Of a stretch of DNA of 64,000 nt, positions 1 through 12,500 are shown piece after piece (the stretch's first letter is position 1; every line of letters starts with the position of its first letter). The notes under the pieces were generated by a model that was given only the letters and a program-made list of their open reading frames with translations, searched no databases and was not told the DNA's origin. Location of the stretch: contig NC_067488.1 in NCBI RefSeq assembly GCF_947179515.1, forward strand, positions 29,483,039-29,547,038, written 5' to 3'. Both the position numbers and the translations under genes were made by a program. This DNA comes from Apodemus sylvaticus (taxonomy: Eukaryota > Chordata > Mammalia > Rodentia > Muridae).

Positions 1-1700
1 TAGGGCAACATCTGTCCCCATCCCCTCTCCGACACCTGTATCCTCTCTTTTGAGTAATTCAAGTAAATAGTCAGGTGAAGAGATAGCTTGAAAGAAACTG
101 AAAAGAAGATGCTGAGGATTTACTACCAGTGCCTGGAATTGTAAGTGGTGGAATCCATTTTTATTTTCTCTCTCTACCAGACAGCAATGTGGAGAGCAAA
201 GAGAAGGAGTCCAGCAAAAACAACAAAAAGATTGGTGCACAAAGTAAACTAGCATTGATGTTTATATTTGTCAAATGAGACAAATTTATCTTTATACTTT
301 AGGTAAAGCTTCCATGCTATAAAAGATTGTACAGGTACAACCTGAGAGCAGACCACCTCAGAGCCCATTACCCTGACTCCTTGATGTACTAACTTCACAG
401 GGGGCCCTTTGAGTCACTGTGAGACTGTCCAGGTAGAATAGTAATTGAGGCACCTAACTAATTGGCTAGTACCCAGAAATAGCTGTAGAGCAGAAATCTC
501 TTATTAGGCTTTAATGCATAACCCATCTTTGCAGGAAAGGCTGTAAAAGTTAGAGGTATACATAGTGCCAGCCTCCTGTGCTTCTTGGGAACCGGGCAGG
601 GAGGCTTTATAGACCTAAACCATAGAGCATTTGTTACATGGCTCATGAACCATTTGGATAGTTCCCGCTGCTCCTGAGATCTTATTACCAGGCAACAGAA
701 AATGACACACATTAGCCTGACTAGAGGAGATAGGAGTGACTCTGCTTAGGTCATATGCTTGTGTGATTAGGGTAGAGGAGGTGAAGTGATGGGAGACAGA
801 GAACCACACTGAATTAGAACTGTAATATGGATACTTTCTGGGATTGAAGATGAAGACAGTGTGGTCCCTAGTAAAAGACTAGATGTGAAGGCAGAGCCTG
901 TGTCTTGGAGTCTTGACCTGAAGTATTTGATGCCTGCATAAACATTTAGAATGGAGCATGCACACTGTAAGACAAAAATAATGGTTCTAAAATGGGCTAG
1001 TGACATTCTTTTAAGCATTTAAAGTAAAATAGGATTAGCAAGTTTATGAAGAACCAGACTAGTTATTATCCACAACAATTATTGTGTTCAGCTCAAGAAC
1101 AATCCCTTGGCGCAGAGCATAGTATAGTCAACATATGCTTGCTGAAATTTTATTTGGAATAAAAAATTGCTGAAACTCAGATGTCATCTGGTCTCCCCCA
1201 GAGTTTTAATAAAAGGCATTTCTTTACTTAATTAAGCCTGGAATGACTGAATACTTCTTTTGAACAAATCCAGCTCAAGGGGTCAGGTGAGGTTAGACAT
1301 CGGATATACCTCAAGCCTCTTCCCTCTTCAAGAGTCTGCCCTAACAAAATTCTTTCTTAAGGGATTAAGTTGAAAATGGGCATCAGTGGTATTGCTTAAG
1401 GACGGCTTTTTTTTTTGTTTTTGTTTGTTTGTTTACAAGAGTGCATTTGTTTCCAGTTTAGCCAGCTGAAAGATTTCATACAGTGTAAAGACAGATATTA
1501 ACTGAAAGATCAATGGAAGAACTGTCAGCAAATGGTGTAATCAGTATGATGGGAAAGATTAGGGGAGACTGTAATGACAGAGGGAACACCAGCAATCTCT
1601 ACTGAGGTTAGTCTGGGAAAATAGAGGGATGTCTAAGGAGTATAATCAGGGAAATAAAGCTACCCAAAGAAGTCCAGAGAATCATCCCAGTAGATGGAAA
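1..1700. other. Intergenic, nothing identified
   Basis: AT-rich unique-looking sequence with scattered stops in all frames. A T-rich run at 1407-1434 may be an old retroposon tail. No gene is seen. Confidence 0.5.
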
Positions 1701-1704
1701 ACAC

Positions 1705-1850
1705 AAGGACGCTAGAATCAGACAAATCCGGCACCCATTCTTTCAAAGAACTCTGTGAGCTTAACAAAGATACACATACTTTGTGAGTATAACTGTAGAT
1801 AGGGGCTAATATCACTGACAGCACAGGGTCTCTGTGGGATGATGAGTCAG
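1705..1850 (+). repeat. MIR SINE
   Basis: MIR landmarks in order: CTAGAATCAGACAAATCC, a CTGTGAGCTTAAC-like block, and a final ATAGGGGCTAATATCAC segment. Strongly diverged. Confidence 0.5.
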
Positions 1851-2122
1851 TGGCAAAATGGGAAAGGATTTGATGCAGACTTCAATCTTCATGTTTTGCT
1901 GTTCCATGATTCTCCATTTTATTTACAATATCTACAGTTTTGAAATTGGCAAAAGGTGTTTATTTGGTTGAAATTTTCACTCTGCTCATATTGAAGACCA
2001 ACAGTCCTTTATGTAACACTTTGATGCTTCCAAACGTGTTCCTGACATTATTTCACCCTGGGAGTTGTGATCTTTGTCTTAATTTTACAAACTTGAGATT
2101 CTTGAAGTACAGCCACTATTCA

Positions 2123-2160
2123 GGAAAAAAAAAAAAAAACAGAAACAAGAAAACAAAACC
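2123..2160 (+). repeat. A-rich tract
   Basis: A-rich run of about 35 nt, possibly an old retroposon tail. Confidence 0.6.
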
Positions 2161-2284
2161 TAGGTCTTTGGCTCAAAGTGCTTTTTTATCAACTATAGAG
2201 AGTATAGAGGCATGTTGGCATTATATGAGGACTTTCCTGGTAATGGTTTCTATATTCTGTGTAGTCATTACTGTTCTAGGTTGC

Positions 2285-2635
2285 TGGCTATTGCTGTGAT
2301 AAGCACCATGACCAAAAGCAACTTGGGGATGGAAGGTTTTATTTCAACTTATATTTCCAGGTAACAGTTTATCACTGAGAGAAGTCAAGGCAGGAATTCA
2401 AGACATGAACATAGGGACAGAAGTGAGGCAGATATAATGAAAGAGACCATTTCCCACAGCTGGCACTGCACAGAGTGGGTTGCATCATCCCACATAAATC
2501 GGTAATCAAGAAAATGCCCGAAGACATAGCTACAGGCAATCTGATGGGACCAGTTCCTCAGTGGAAGTTCCCTCTTCACAGGTGACTGCATTTTGTATCA
2601 AGTTGACAGGAATTAACTAACATAACTGACCCATT
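2285..2635 (-). repeat. Rodent MaLR-like LTR copy
   Basis: Starts with TTGCTGTGATAAGCACCATG and ends with ATCAAGTTGACAGG, marks of a very common rodent repeat that recurs in this window at 3960, 43730 and 51370. The family name (MT/ORR1-type ERVL-MaLR) is assigned by architecture only. Confidence 0.6.
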
Positions 2636-2649
2636 GTTAACTCAATATA

Positions 2650-3285
2650 CCAAGAAACCATGAAGAAACCACATTTCCTTTTGTATCTATCCCCAAGATC
2701 TCACATTCATATCACAATATAAAGCATAATATGACTTTAAAATCTACAGTCTTTAAAAATGTCAACATTTTAAAAGTTCAGGGTCTCTTTTAAAATTCCA
2801 AAGTCTTTGAGTAAACAAACAAACAGACAAACAAACAAATGTATTCTTTCTTATTCTCATCAGGAAGAACCAAGGCACAGTAACTATCAGGTCAAGGCAA
2901 AACACCACCTTCCACATTGTAAATAGCTGAGTGTCCAATGTCTAGGATTGACTCATGATCTCCTGGGTTCCAATGGGCCTGAATAGCCCCATCTCTCCTG
3001 CTCTACAATGTGCAATATCATAGCTTGTCTTGTGGGCTCAGAATGTCTCTAATCCATACCTAACCCTGCCCTTAGAGGTCATTCAACAGTCCTGGGATCT
3101 TCAATATGTTGGTATCTTCACTGCAACATTACACCTTTACCAATAACTTCTGATCTCTCATAATACCAAGCTTCAACTGTTCTCCATGATCACTCAAGCC
3201 TTCAAAACCAGTACCACTTGGAGGCTCTTACATATTGTTTGACTTCTGAGTTTGAGATCTGCAACCTTGTCATTCATGGATTATA
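2650..3285. other. Intergenic with a short (AAAC)n run
   Basis: An (AAAC)n run at about 2813-2839. The rest is unassigned; it may be the internal part of the flanking repeats. Confidence 0.4.
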
Positions 3286-3316
3286 ATGTGTATGTGTGTG
3301 TGTGTGTGTGTGTGTA
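3286..3316. repeat. (TG)n microsatellite
   Basis: About 15 TG units with one TATG interruption. Confidence 0.9.
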
Positions 3317-3398
3317 AAAACTTCCTAGAAGATTTCACTTAAATGCTGTTCATCTCTTATTAATCACAACAATTTTCCCCTTTAGCTAAGTAATATAG

Positions 3399-3614
3399 AT
3401 CAGCGGTTTTTAGTCTGTGGGTCTTGTCCCCTTGAGGGGAAGCAAAAGAACCTTTCACCCCTCTAAGACCATTGGAATAAAAATATTGACATTATGATTC
3501 TGAACAGTAGCAAAATTACAGCTATGAAATAGCAATACAAATAATTTTATGGCTGAGGATCACTACAACATGAGGAGCTGTTCCAAAGAGTCACAGCATT
3601 AGAAAGGTTGAGAT
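3399..3614 (+). mobile_element. Non-autonomous hAT-Charlie DNA transposon, URR1-like
   Basis: The ends are inverted: CAGCGGTTTTTAGTCTGTGG at the left and AAAGGTTGAGA at the right. In between are AGTAGCAAAATTACAG and AATAATTTTATGG, the known interior of rodent URR1 elements. No transposase. Confidence 0.7.
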
Positions 3615-3959
3615 TGTCCCAGGAAAACAAATGTTTCAGTTTGAAGGCCTTGGTTTCTTACTAGTCACAGTTGATTCTTTAGCCCCAGATAACAAGAAAT
3701 CATATATTCCCAAATTAACTATCTCACAAATGAGCTAGATAGTCTTTAAGGGAAACTCAGGCTTCTCTCCAAAATTTCAAAAGCCAGGTCCCCATCATCT
3801 GCAAGCTTACCCTCCAAGATCCCATGGGATAGCCCAGGAACTCTGAGTACTCAAGGGATTTTCCAACTCATCATTTTGAACACTTCCACATGTTTCCCTC
3901 CAAAATAACATGGTCAGGTCTGTCATAGCAACAGCCCACATTCTCTGTACCAGTCTCTT

Positions 3960-4345
3960 CTAATTTTCCTTTTGTTACTGTGATAAATGCCATGAACAAA
4001 AGCAGCTGGGGCAGAGAGCATTTATTTACATTACAGTTTACAGTCCATTATTGAAGGAAACTAAAGTGGGAACACAAGACAGGCACCTAGAGGCAGGAAC
4101 TGAAGCAGAGATGATGGAGTAGAGCTGCAATCTGACTTGTTCACCATTTATTTCCCCCTTTAATACAACAGAGGACCACATACACAAAAGTGACACCAAC
4201 CACAATGGATTAGGCTCTCCAACACCGATTGAGAAAATGTTCCATAGGCATGCCTATGCTGTAATCTGATGGAGCCCTCCCAAAACTGAAGTTCCGTCTT
4301 TCTAACTCATTTGACTTTGTGTCAACTTGATACTGATGCACGGCA
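3960..4345 (-). repeat. Rodent MaLR-like LTR copy
   Basis: Same family as 2285-2635: CTGTGATAAATGCCATGAAC at the left, CAACCACAATGGATTAGGC in the middle, TGTGTCAACTTGATAC at the right. Confidence 0.6.
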
Positions 4346-5010
4346 TCCCAGAAATGACTTTGGGCATCTTCTCGTGATTTTTTTTCCCAAAGGTAATTGT
4401 TAATGTACCTAGAGACTTAGTAGATTAAACTAAAATACAAGTGGAACTTGAGACAGGCTGTATTGGAAGTACATAACCTCCCCTTACTAATCCTAAATTA
4501 TATCAACTTATGAATTAGCTATTAAGAACTGCTTCTGAGAGGCTGGGTGTGACGGAAAGACATCCATCTTCTCTTCTGCTGCATATTCACACATGCATAT
4601 CAGGTCCAGTATTCAAACTTAGCAACACAGGAGTAATCAAGGGTGCATAATTCCACACAGAGTAGACTAAGACAGGGCTATGACAGGTTCAAGGCTACCC
4701 ACCTAAAAACCTAGAGAGTTTCAGGCCCTTCTGAGATATACTGTATGAATGTCTGAAAAACAAGAATGTTAACAGAAGCTCCAACAGCTCTCTCCATAAC
4801 ATTGTGCTAATAGCTTGCTCACAATCCAATGACTTCTGCTCACCACTTCCATCTGTATTCTGTTGCCTCTCTAGTTTAGTGTCTTCCTTCTGTATATTCC
4901 TGCTCTCTTGGAGCTAAAGCATATAGTCTTCTGCCTCAATTACTCTTGGCATAGATAACCCACTCCACCCTAATCCCACATCAGGATCCCTGTTACCAGT
5001 TCCCCAGTGT
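4346..5010. other. Intergenic, nothing identified
   Basis: No open frame or recognisable repeat beyond a short B1-like GAGGCTGGGTGTGAC at 4540. Confidence 0.4.
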
Positions 5011-5011
5011 A

Positions 5012-5580
5012 ATGGCTATTCCTGGTTGTCAAGTTGACTATATCTGGAATGGACCTCAATCCAGAATCGGAGGGCGCACCTGTGATCCAGATCTTGAGGC
5101 TGGAAGACACAAGCCTCTGACTGGATCTTGGCATGGAGATTTTGAGGCATAGTAGGCTTGAGAAGTTTAGGCCTAGGCAAGGTAGTGTACACTTTTAATC
5201 CCAGGAGACTGAGGCAAGAAGATCTCTGAGTTCAAGGTCAGCCTGGGACAAAGGAAGTCCCAGATCCCTGATGGTACACACTTTTGATCTGGGCCACAAC
5301 TTCTGCTGGAGACCTACTAAGGACATTGCAAGAAGGAAAATTCACTCTTCTTCACGTGTTTGCACTTACTTGCTAGCACATCTGTTGAAAACTACTTCTA
5401 CAGAAGACCAACTGAAACAACTAGCATTATGGGACTGAACAACTACTAGATTCTTGGACTTCCCTTGCACAGGTGACCACTGATGGGTTAGTTGGACTAC
5501 AGACTGTAAATCATCACAATAAACTCCCTCAACATAGAGAGTCATTCCATAAGTTCTGTGACAATATAGACCCCTAATAC
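5012..5580 (+). repeat. Rodent LTR-like repeat with a B1 piece inside
   Basis: Starts GGCTATTCCTGGTTGTCAAG, contains GATCCAGATCTTGAGGCTGG, and has an AATAAA-like AATAAACTCCC near its right end, followed by CATTCCATAAGTTCTGTGAC. This is a familiar rodent LTR-like repeat whose family name I cannot assign. Confidence 0.6.
5174..5262 (+). repeat. B1 SINE fragment
   Basis: CTTTTAATCCCAGGAGACTG then TCTGAGTTCAAGGTCAGCCT, the B1 left part, nested in the LTR-like repeat. Confidence 0.75.
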
Positions 5581-5589
5581 ACTAGGTTA

Positions 5590-6848
5590 GGTTTTGGGGT
5601 TTATCTTGTCTTGTTACCTACACTGAGCATTGCCATACTGACCTTCAAGAGTAATCAAGCACTCTTACAAGTTCTGAAAAAACCAGAATAAAATTGTACA
5701 AAATGTTATGATATCACCTTATCAATAGATGGACCCGGCACTAACTACAAGTTCCTTTAATAGTGGCCTTGTCATAATAATTGATAATGATGAGAGAAAA
5801 TTAAGGGAAGATAAAAAGGAGTATATAAAATAAAATCAACTTTACCAAAACCATTGAGATTTTGTTCATGGTATGCTAACTACCACTTGATGTTTTTTTC
5901 ATTTTTTAAGCTTTTATCTGCCACAAAATAATGAGTTGTGTTGGTTGCCCCATGTCAGTGGTAGAGGACTGTGGAAGCTAATTGAAAATAAAACCAAATG
6001 CCACAGGTGTAATTATTACATAATGAGATAAGGGTAACATTATCTGATATTTTACATATACCAAGAGTAAATTTTAATCAGAATCTCAGATGGTAACTGA
6101 GAAATCAGGTATGGAATTACTTTTATATTTTTAAAAAACTAATTACACACCCCAATTATTGCTTAAATACAAACCATATTCCTTGGGGGAATGCGCCTTT
6201 GAATGAATATTGTTCTGGCTCTTGGCCTGTGCTGCTGAAACAAACAAATGGACCTTATCAAGATGAATTTTCTGAATCTGATACAACAGGCAAGCAAGAT
6301 TTAAATCTATTTGAAACATGTAATCATCTGGTACCAAAAGATTAGATTCATTCTTTCTCATTTTTGTAAAGCATAAATATGAGATATATCTATAATGGCA
6401 ATGGAATAAATATTTTAAAGCATCTACTCCCATCTTTACACATAATTTATAATACTATTTTATGATGCTGTATGCATGTGTATAAAGTACACAGTCCATT
6501 CTACTGTAATATATCAAAATAACAATAATATTCTTATACATATTATGTGTGGGTTAAAGTGGGGCCAAGCAACTGGCAAAGCTCTCTAGGACATGTGTGC
6601 TAAAATATCCTTCCTGGAACTAGTGACTTGTATTGTCTCAAGCTCATGGCAGGAGAATAAAAGGTAAAAGAGGGAAATACATAGGGTAACTGTGTGTTTA
6701 TGAGTGCAGTGGTCCTGCCATTCCCGGAAGACATGCTTTACTCTGAAATTCTTTACTTCTGGCTCTTAGGGCTTTCTGCTGTCTCTTCCCTGGTGTTGTT
6801 CATCTAGTTGCTAAGTTAAGAAGCTCCTAGACAACATGACTTATCCAG
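5590..6848. other. Intergenic, AT-rich
   Basis: No gene or assigned repeat seen. Confidence 0.4.
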
Positions 6849-7006
6849 TGTTGGTACCAGGACCCTGAAACCTGTGATATCACATAGGCGAGAGTGCGAC
6901 CTACACACCTGTTGCCAAGGCAACGGCCACCATATTCCCAGAATCCATTGGGCTCAACTCCCACCTATACCTGTGACCACATCACCATCCATATATAAGG
7001 GGAACG

Positions 7007-7078
<72 letters not shown>

Positions 7079-7192
7079 TTCTCTTTCTGCCACCACCTTG
7101 CCCTTTCCCCTCTCAATAAACCTCACATGGAACTGTTTGGCCTTGTGTGGTCTTTCTGGAGCTGCTGCTGCCACTGCTTGATGATCCCAACA
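6849..7192 (+). mobile_element. Solo LTR-like element with TATA box and poly(A) signal
   Basis: Runs from TGTTGGTACC to CCCAACA (TG...CA ends). It holds a TATATAAGG box at about 6993, a (CT)n run at 7009-7075, and AATAAACC at about 7115 followed by a GT-rich stretch. This matches LTR layout of U3, R and U5. The family was not assigned and no coding interior was seen. Confidence 0.6.
7009..7075. repeat. (CT)n microsatellite inside the LTR
   Basis: About 32 uninterrupted CT units, placed just after the TATA box of the LTR. Confidence 0.95.
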
Positions 7193-7520
7193 TCCATGGT
7201 TTAGGTTAGGGGGAAGGTTTTTATTGTAGATATGAGAGAGATTAGCCAGAGATATCTGGAAGAGTTCAGAGCAGACAGAGAAAGTAGTAGACTGAACATG
7301 ACCAACAGACTGGACCTGGCCATGAAAGAAATAGGAGCAGAGCAAAGAAATAAAGGAACTTAGAGGTAGAGTGGGAGAACAGAAAGAGGTGGATGAAGAC
7401 AGAGAATCAGAGACAGAGACAGAGAGTGAGCATACCTGAAATAGGAGGACTATAGGACGGAAGTTATACAATGGTCATCTTAAAAATCTTACTTCATTAA
7501 TTAATTAATTAATTAATTAA
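7193..7520. other. Possible repeat interior; (AATT)n run at the end
   Basis: Purine-rich GAGA segments and a TTAATTAATT run at 7496-7521. May belong to the LTR element upstream. Confidence 0.35.
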
Positions 7521-7524
7521 TTTA

Positions 7525-7688
7525 TGTGTGTGCATGTGTGCACACATGTGTGTCACAGCATTCATTGGGAGGTCAGAGAACACCTTAAAGCAGTAGGTTT
7601 TTCTTCCATGTGGGCTCTAAGGATGAAACTCAGATTGTCAGTCTTGACTGCAAGTGCCTTTACCAATTCATCCATCATGATGACCCCA
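7525..7688 (-). repeat. B3 SINE
   Basis: The minus strand starts GGGGTCATCATGATGG, then TAAAGGCACTTGCAGTC, with the GTGTGCACACATG tail typical of B3. Confidence 0.7.
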
Positions 7689-8380
7689 GCATATAATCTT
7701 TACTACAACGTATACATCAATTTTGGTCTGGTAAATATACTTTTATCTTCCCTCTCCCAACATAGGCTTATTGTTATTATTCTGTTATGACAATTATTAA
7801 GTCACATAAAATTTGGTGCCTGTACAATGAGTAGTGGTGGTGAGGTGATGCCTCAGACGTTGCTATATTTGTCCAGGCTGGCCCAGAACTGAACTCAAGC
7901 CATTTCTTGATTTGGTTTCTCAAATAGCTTAAACCATAAGAGTGTATCAGTGCACTCTGCAAAGCTTTTATCTGAAATATACTTAAAATGTATGCATTTT
8001 ATATATAATATATATAAAGAAGCTCCTAGACACATAGAGTCAGGAGCTAGGAGATTGAAGTCAGAAGCTGTTCATGGACTACCTCTTCTCCATAGTTAGT
8101 TGCCCAACCATAGGTACCATTAAGCTATAATGATGTACCTAGCCTGAAAGAGAGTCAAACTCATTCCAAGACAGAGTTCTACACCAAAAGTTTTACAGTC
8201 TTCTATAGAAACATAGTGTGGTAGACATTTCTAAAAGAACATTATATCATTTGAAATTCTCTTTGCTGTTGTTAGACCATGGCGCCCTGCGAATGATTCT
8301 GCAGTAAAGCACTGGCGTCGAGAACTGTGTTAGTGCCTCTTCTTATTGCTCAACCAAATTTCTGATGAGAAACAACTTGA
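7689..8380. other. Intergenic with a weak B1-like piece
   Basis: 7850-7935 has TTGTCCAGGCTGGCCCAGAAC, resembling an antisense B1/7SL-derived segment. The rest is unassigned. Confidence 0.35.
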
Positions 8381-8381
8381 A

Positions 8382-8544
8382 AGATTGGTATGGAGTACAT
8401 TGTCAGTGTCTTCAGACATACTAGAAGAGGGCATCAGATCTCAGTACAGATGGATGTGAGTCACCCTATGCTTGCTGGGAATTGAACTCAGGACCTCTGG
8501 AAGAGCAGATGGTGCTCTTAACCACTGAGTCATCTCTCCAGCCC
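8382..8544 (-). repeat. B2 SINE
   Basis: The minus strand begins GGGCTGGAGAGATGACTCAG (tRNA-derived box A region), followed by AGGTCCTGAGTTCAATTCCC (box B), then GATGCCCTCTTCTAGTATGTC. The A-rich tail is missing. Confidence 0.9.
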
Positions 8545-8561
8545 AAAAGAACAGTAAGTGC

Positions 8562-8634
8562 TCTTTCTGCCTGGTTATGAACCAGGGATCTCTCGAGTGT
8601 GAGGTGAGCATGATAACTTCTCTACTATAGAAAC
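8562..8634 (-). pseudogene. tRNA-Val (CAC) pseudogene
   Basis: A 73-nt minus-strand stretch aligns without gaps to the mammalian tRNA-Val(CAC) gene. Blocks GTTATCA, CCTCACAC and TCCCTGGTTC are at the expected D-arm, anticodon-loop and T-arm positions. By eye about four in five bases agree. Changes break several acceptor and D-stem pairs, so it is a pseudogene. It sits 17 nt upstream of the B2 element in the same orientation. Confidence 0.7.
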
Positions 8635-8639
8635 ACACA

Positions 8640-9590
8640 CCAAAGCCAGAATCTGGAAAGAACCCATATGTCCCTCAACAGAAGAATAGATACAGAAAAT
8701 GTGGTACATTTACACAGTGAAATACTACTCAGCTATTAAAAGCAATGAATTCATAAAATTCTTAAGCAAATGGATGGAACTAGAAAATATCATCCTGGGT
8801 GAGGTAACCCAATCACAAAAGAACACACATGGTATGCACACACTGATAAGTGGATATTAGCCCAGAAGCTTGGAACACCCAAGACACAATTCACAGACCA
8901 AATGAAGCTCAATAAGAAGGAAGAACAAAGTATGGGTACTCTGGTCCTTCTTAGAAGGGGGAACAAAATACCCATGGGAGGAGATACAGAGACAAAGTGT
9001 GGAGCAGAGACTGAGGGAAAGACCATCCAGAGATTGCCCCTCCTAGGGATCCATCCCATATCCAGTTACAAAACCCAGATACTATTGTGGATGTCAGCAA
9101 CTGCTGGCTGACAGGAGCCTAATATATTTGTCACCTGGAGGCTCTGCCAGTACATGACAAATACAGAAGGGAACACTCTCAGCCAACCACTGAACTGAGC
9201 ACAGGGTCCCAATGGAGGAAGTAGAGAAAGGACCCAAGGAGGTGAAGGGGTCGGCAATGCCATAGGAGGAACAACAATTTGAACCACTCAGTAACCCCCA
9301 GAGCTCCCAGGGATTAAACCACCAACCAAAGAGTACGCATGGAGGGACCCATGACTCCACATGCATGCACAGCAGAGGCTGGCCTTGTTGACATCAAAGG
9401 GAGGAGAGGCCCTTGGTCCTGAAAAGGCTAGATGCCCCAGTATAGGTGAATGCCAGGACAGGGAAGCTGGAGTGGGTAGATTGGTGAGCAGGGGGATAGG
9501 GAGGGATTAGGGGATTTTTTCAGGGAGGGGGGAACCAGAAAAGGGGACAACATTTGAAATATAAATAAAGAATGTATCTAATAATAAAAA
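8640..9590 (+). mobile_element. L1 LINE 3' end (ORF2 C-terminus plus 3' UTR)
   Basis: 5'-truncated L1. The frame from 8699 to the TAG at 8858-8860 reads the known ORF2 tail, including YYSAIKSNEF and GEVTQSQKN, and ends LISGY. The 3' UTR follows, ending near AATAAAGAATG and an A-rich tail at about 9560-9590. Upstream of the tail fragment the frame has stops, so it is inactive. Confidence 0.92.
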
Positions 9591-12500
9591 AAGAGAAATC
9601 TGTTTTTTACCCCTCCCTACCCCCCAAAAAAGATTGGTGTGTCTCATGGGTTAGTCTGTCAGGGAGATTTGCAAAGAGTGAGGGTGTTTACTTGAATTTG
9701 ACCATCAGAAAGCAGAACCTGGTTAGGAAACACATTCTGGGTATAAAGCTCAACTCTCGTCTCCCAGAGTTCTTAATTTTTAAAGGCAAACCCCACAAAG
9801 ACCATAATTTACATCAAAGTTAGATGAGGGTTAGAGAAACCTTGAAACGTTTGTTCCTAAGCATAATAATTATTTCAGACATAACAGGCAGATCATTTTT
9901 GACTCATATCTTTTTTACATTACTTCAAGTTACTTTAATTGTTTTGGTTAATATATCTGGGCTATGGTCAAGGCTACGAACATCTCAAATGTGTTGCCAA
10001 GGCAGATGAGACCATGTAGGGGAGGGGTGGAGAGGACTGGCAAGTGTCTATGTAAACACAAAATGGAGTCAGAATAAGATGGCATTGTCTTAATCAATCA
10101 CTCATTTCACGTTTCCCATTCATAATCCATCTCAGTGCTAAAATCCAACCCAGGTTACTAGATTCCATCTAGAGGCCATGCCTCATGGGCATCCTCTGGT
10201 CTATGACAGCATCTCAGCCTTTGCTTGTTTCTCCTGACTCTGATACCTTTTGGAGGGTGTGGGTCACAGGGTGTTCTTCAATTAGAGCTTCTCTGATGAA
10301 ACACACAAACACACAAACCACTGGTTTGATTCAGCAATGCATAGCCTGCGTCTTTATTCTATTTTGACATAGTAATCTGTAGTGTATCTGTTCCTCTCTA
10401 AGTTCTGTGAATTATCATCTATTTTGTATTCAAATTTTATGTGTATGGATATTATTATGGCTCTATCTTCAGACTCTCTAGTACTCAAGAACATTTCACT
10501 CAGAGGAAAGTATGTTCAAGTCTAGATTCGAATTCTGACTACATATTTATAGTAATAAGTTGGACCTTGAATAGACCCTTTAATTGCCACGAGTCTTGAA
10601 ATATTCTTTTGAAAAAGAAAAGACAAGCACTGAGTCCATGCTACCTCTGTATGAAGTGAACAGTCACATGGCCACTTAGATACAGAGATCTGGACATCAG
10701 TCACAGTCTACTCCTCTCTGATCTCTTTCCCCTTGCCTCTCTGCCTATTATGGAAGAGAAAGTGGGTACGTGTTCAAGGAATGGAAACCCATCTTCATGT
10801 TTGAATATTAAAATGTAATATTGCAATTTTGGCCTAAACCCAAACAATTTAAAAGGTGCATCTGTTGCAAAAAAAATTAAAGAATGCATTTCTAGTTTCA
10901 ATGGGCATGCTTCTGAATAATTTGTGCCCACGGATTTATTTGTAGAAATGGGGCTGGTACAGACATAAAACAAGCCAGTTTTTATAGAACCCACATCCTA
11001 AGCCTGTCTTCTCTTCCATCTGCCATTGATCTTCATGAGTCTACAATGGCTACCCCAAATTCTCTGTATCTTTTAGAGTTAAGATATAAGGGATCATGAT
11101 AACCTTACCATTATACAAACAGCCAAAACAGTGTAGAGTCTCTGTATTTGCGCCTTTACCCACTGATTATATTTCCAAGCTCCAGAGCTATGAAGACTGC
11201 ACAAAACCCACATAAATCTGTGCCACTGGAAACTTAGAGATGAGGGAAAGTAGTCTACAAAAACTTGGGACCAGAGGTTCCTCTCAATGGTCCTCAGTAT
11301 TCACATGCTCACAGTCAACACTTGAACATAATTGCTTAAACTGTCCCTCCAGTAGGCAGGGCAATTCTTTGTGTATTTTACTTTCTACTAAAAATTATGT
11401 GTTTTTTTTTCCCCTTAGGAACATAATACATGGGTCCTATTCCAAGGTATAATACAAAAGTCTTGTATAGGGTTGGGAGAATAACTCAAACATAAAATGT
11501 GTGAAGACCCCAGATTTAATGACCAACATTATTAAAATATTTTAAGTCAGCACTAGAACATACAATAGTATACATTACTTGGTAATGCCATCCATTAATT
11601 TTTTTTTCTATAAAAATCTGCCATCATTAGACTGTTTGCCTGCCTGCTTTGGCTTTCCATGGAGTAGAGGCATCGAGTTTGCACCATTCATCTTTGGTTT
11701 CCCTGTGCTCACTAGCAGCCTGCTCACAGAGCTCTGTTCATAATAGTAAAGGGAGCCCTGTAAGTTACATGAATACAACCGAAGTCTTCTGATTCTGCCT
11801 TGACTACTACTGACTCAGTTACTTAACTTTTCTAGAAAAATCTAGATGTGCCAAAGCTAGGAAAAGGGAAAAAATAACAGTGCTAGACTGTAGAACAAAG
11901 GCTGCATGCCTGAACAGGAGTCAAAGAAGGATTTAGGATTGGAGGAAGACTGTCTGAATAGCACACCGATTATGGAACATCAGAAAGGAAGACCCAGCCC
12001 TCTTCATCATGAATGCACAGGAGGCTCCTACCCAGAAATGACCATGAAGATCAAGCCAGCCTTCAGCAAGGAACTACCTTGTCACTGCCTGTATCTCTGG
12101 CATTGTTGACCTGGGTGACACCTGGCTGGGGACATATGCCCAGGAGTTTGGCCCAAGAGCTCCAGTTGGTTTTATTATAGCAGTATAAGCAAATCAGTAA
12201 CTGTCTAGGCTGAGCCTTTGAAATCTGTAGAGATAGATTAGAAAATGTACATGATCCTTCTCAGATTCTAGTAAAAGAATATATTACCTCGTAAGATCTC
12301 CCAGAGAGAAAAGTGACACCAGAATGAATGAAAAAGCTACTCTACAGGCTGAGGGGTCATAAACATAGTTCACAGGCATCACCAAACTTTATTAAGCATT
12401 TTCTCCCGGCTCTATTATAATCCTATCCCTCATGTTTTCCCTCCAGCGTCCTGTCAAATTACCATTCAGATCAACTGACTAATTCACTCTGAAAAGGGAA

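Noticed and set aside
1940..2299. 119-residue frame with a hydrophobic end
   Set aside because: It runs through an A-rich tract and has no similarity I recognise, splice context or repeat-independent support.
6965..7471. 168-residue minus-strand frame with an Arg/Glu repeat
   Set aside because: It crosses the (CT)n run of the LTR. No recognisable domain.
8790..9366. Several overlapping frames of 69-90 residues
   Set aside because: They lie in the L1 3' UTR, on both strands.
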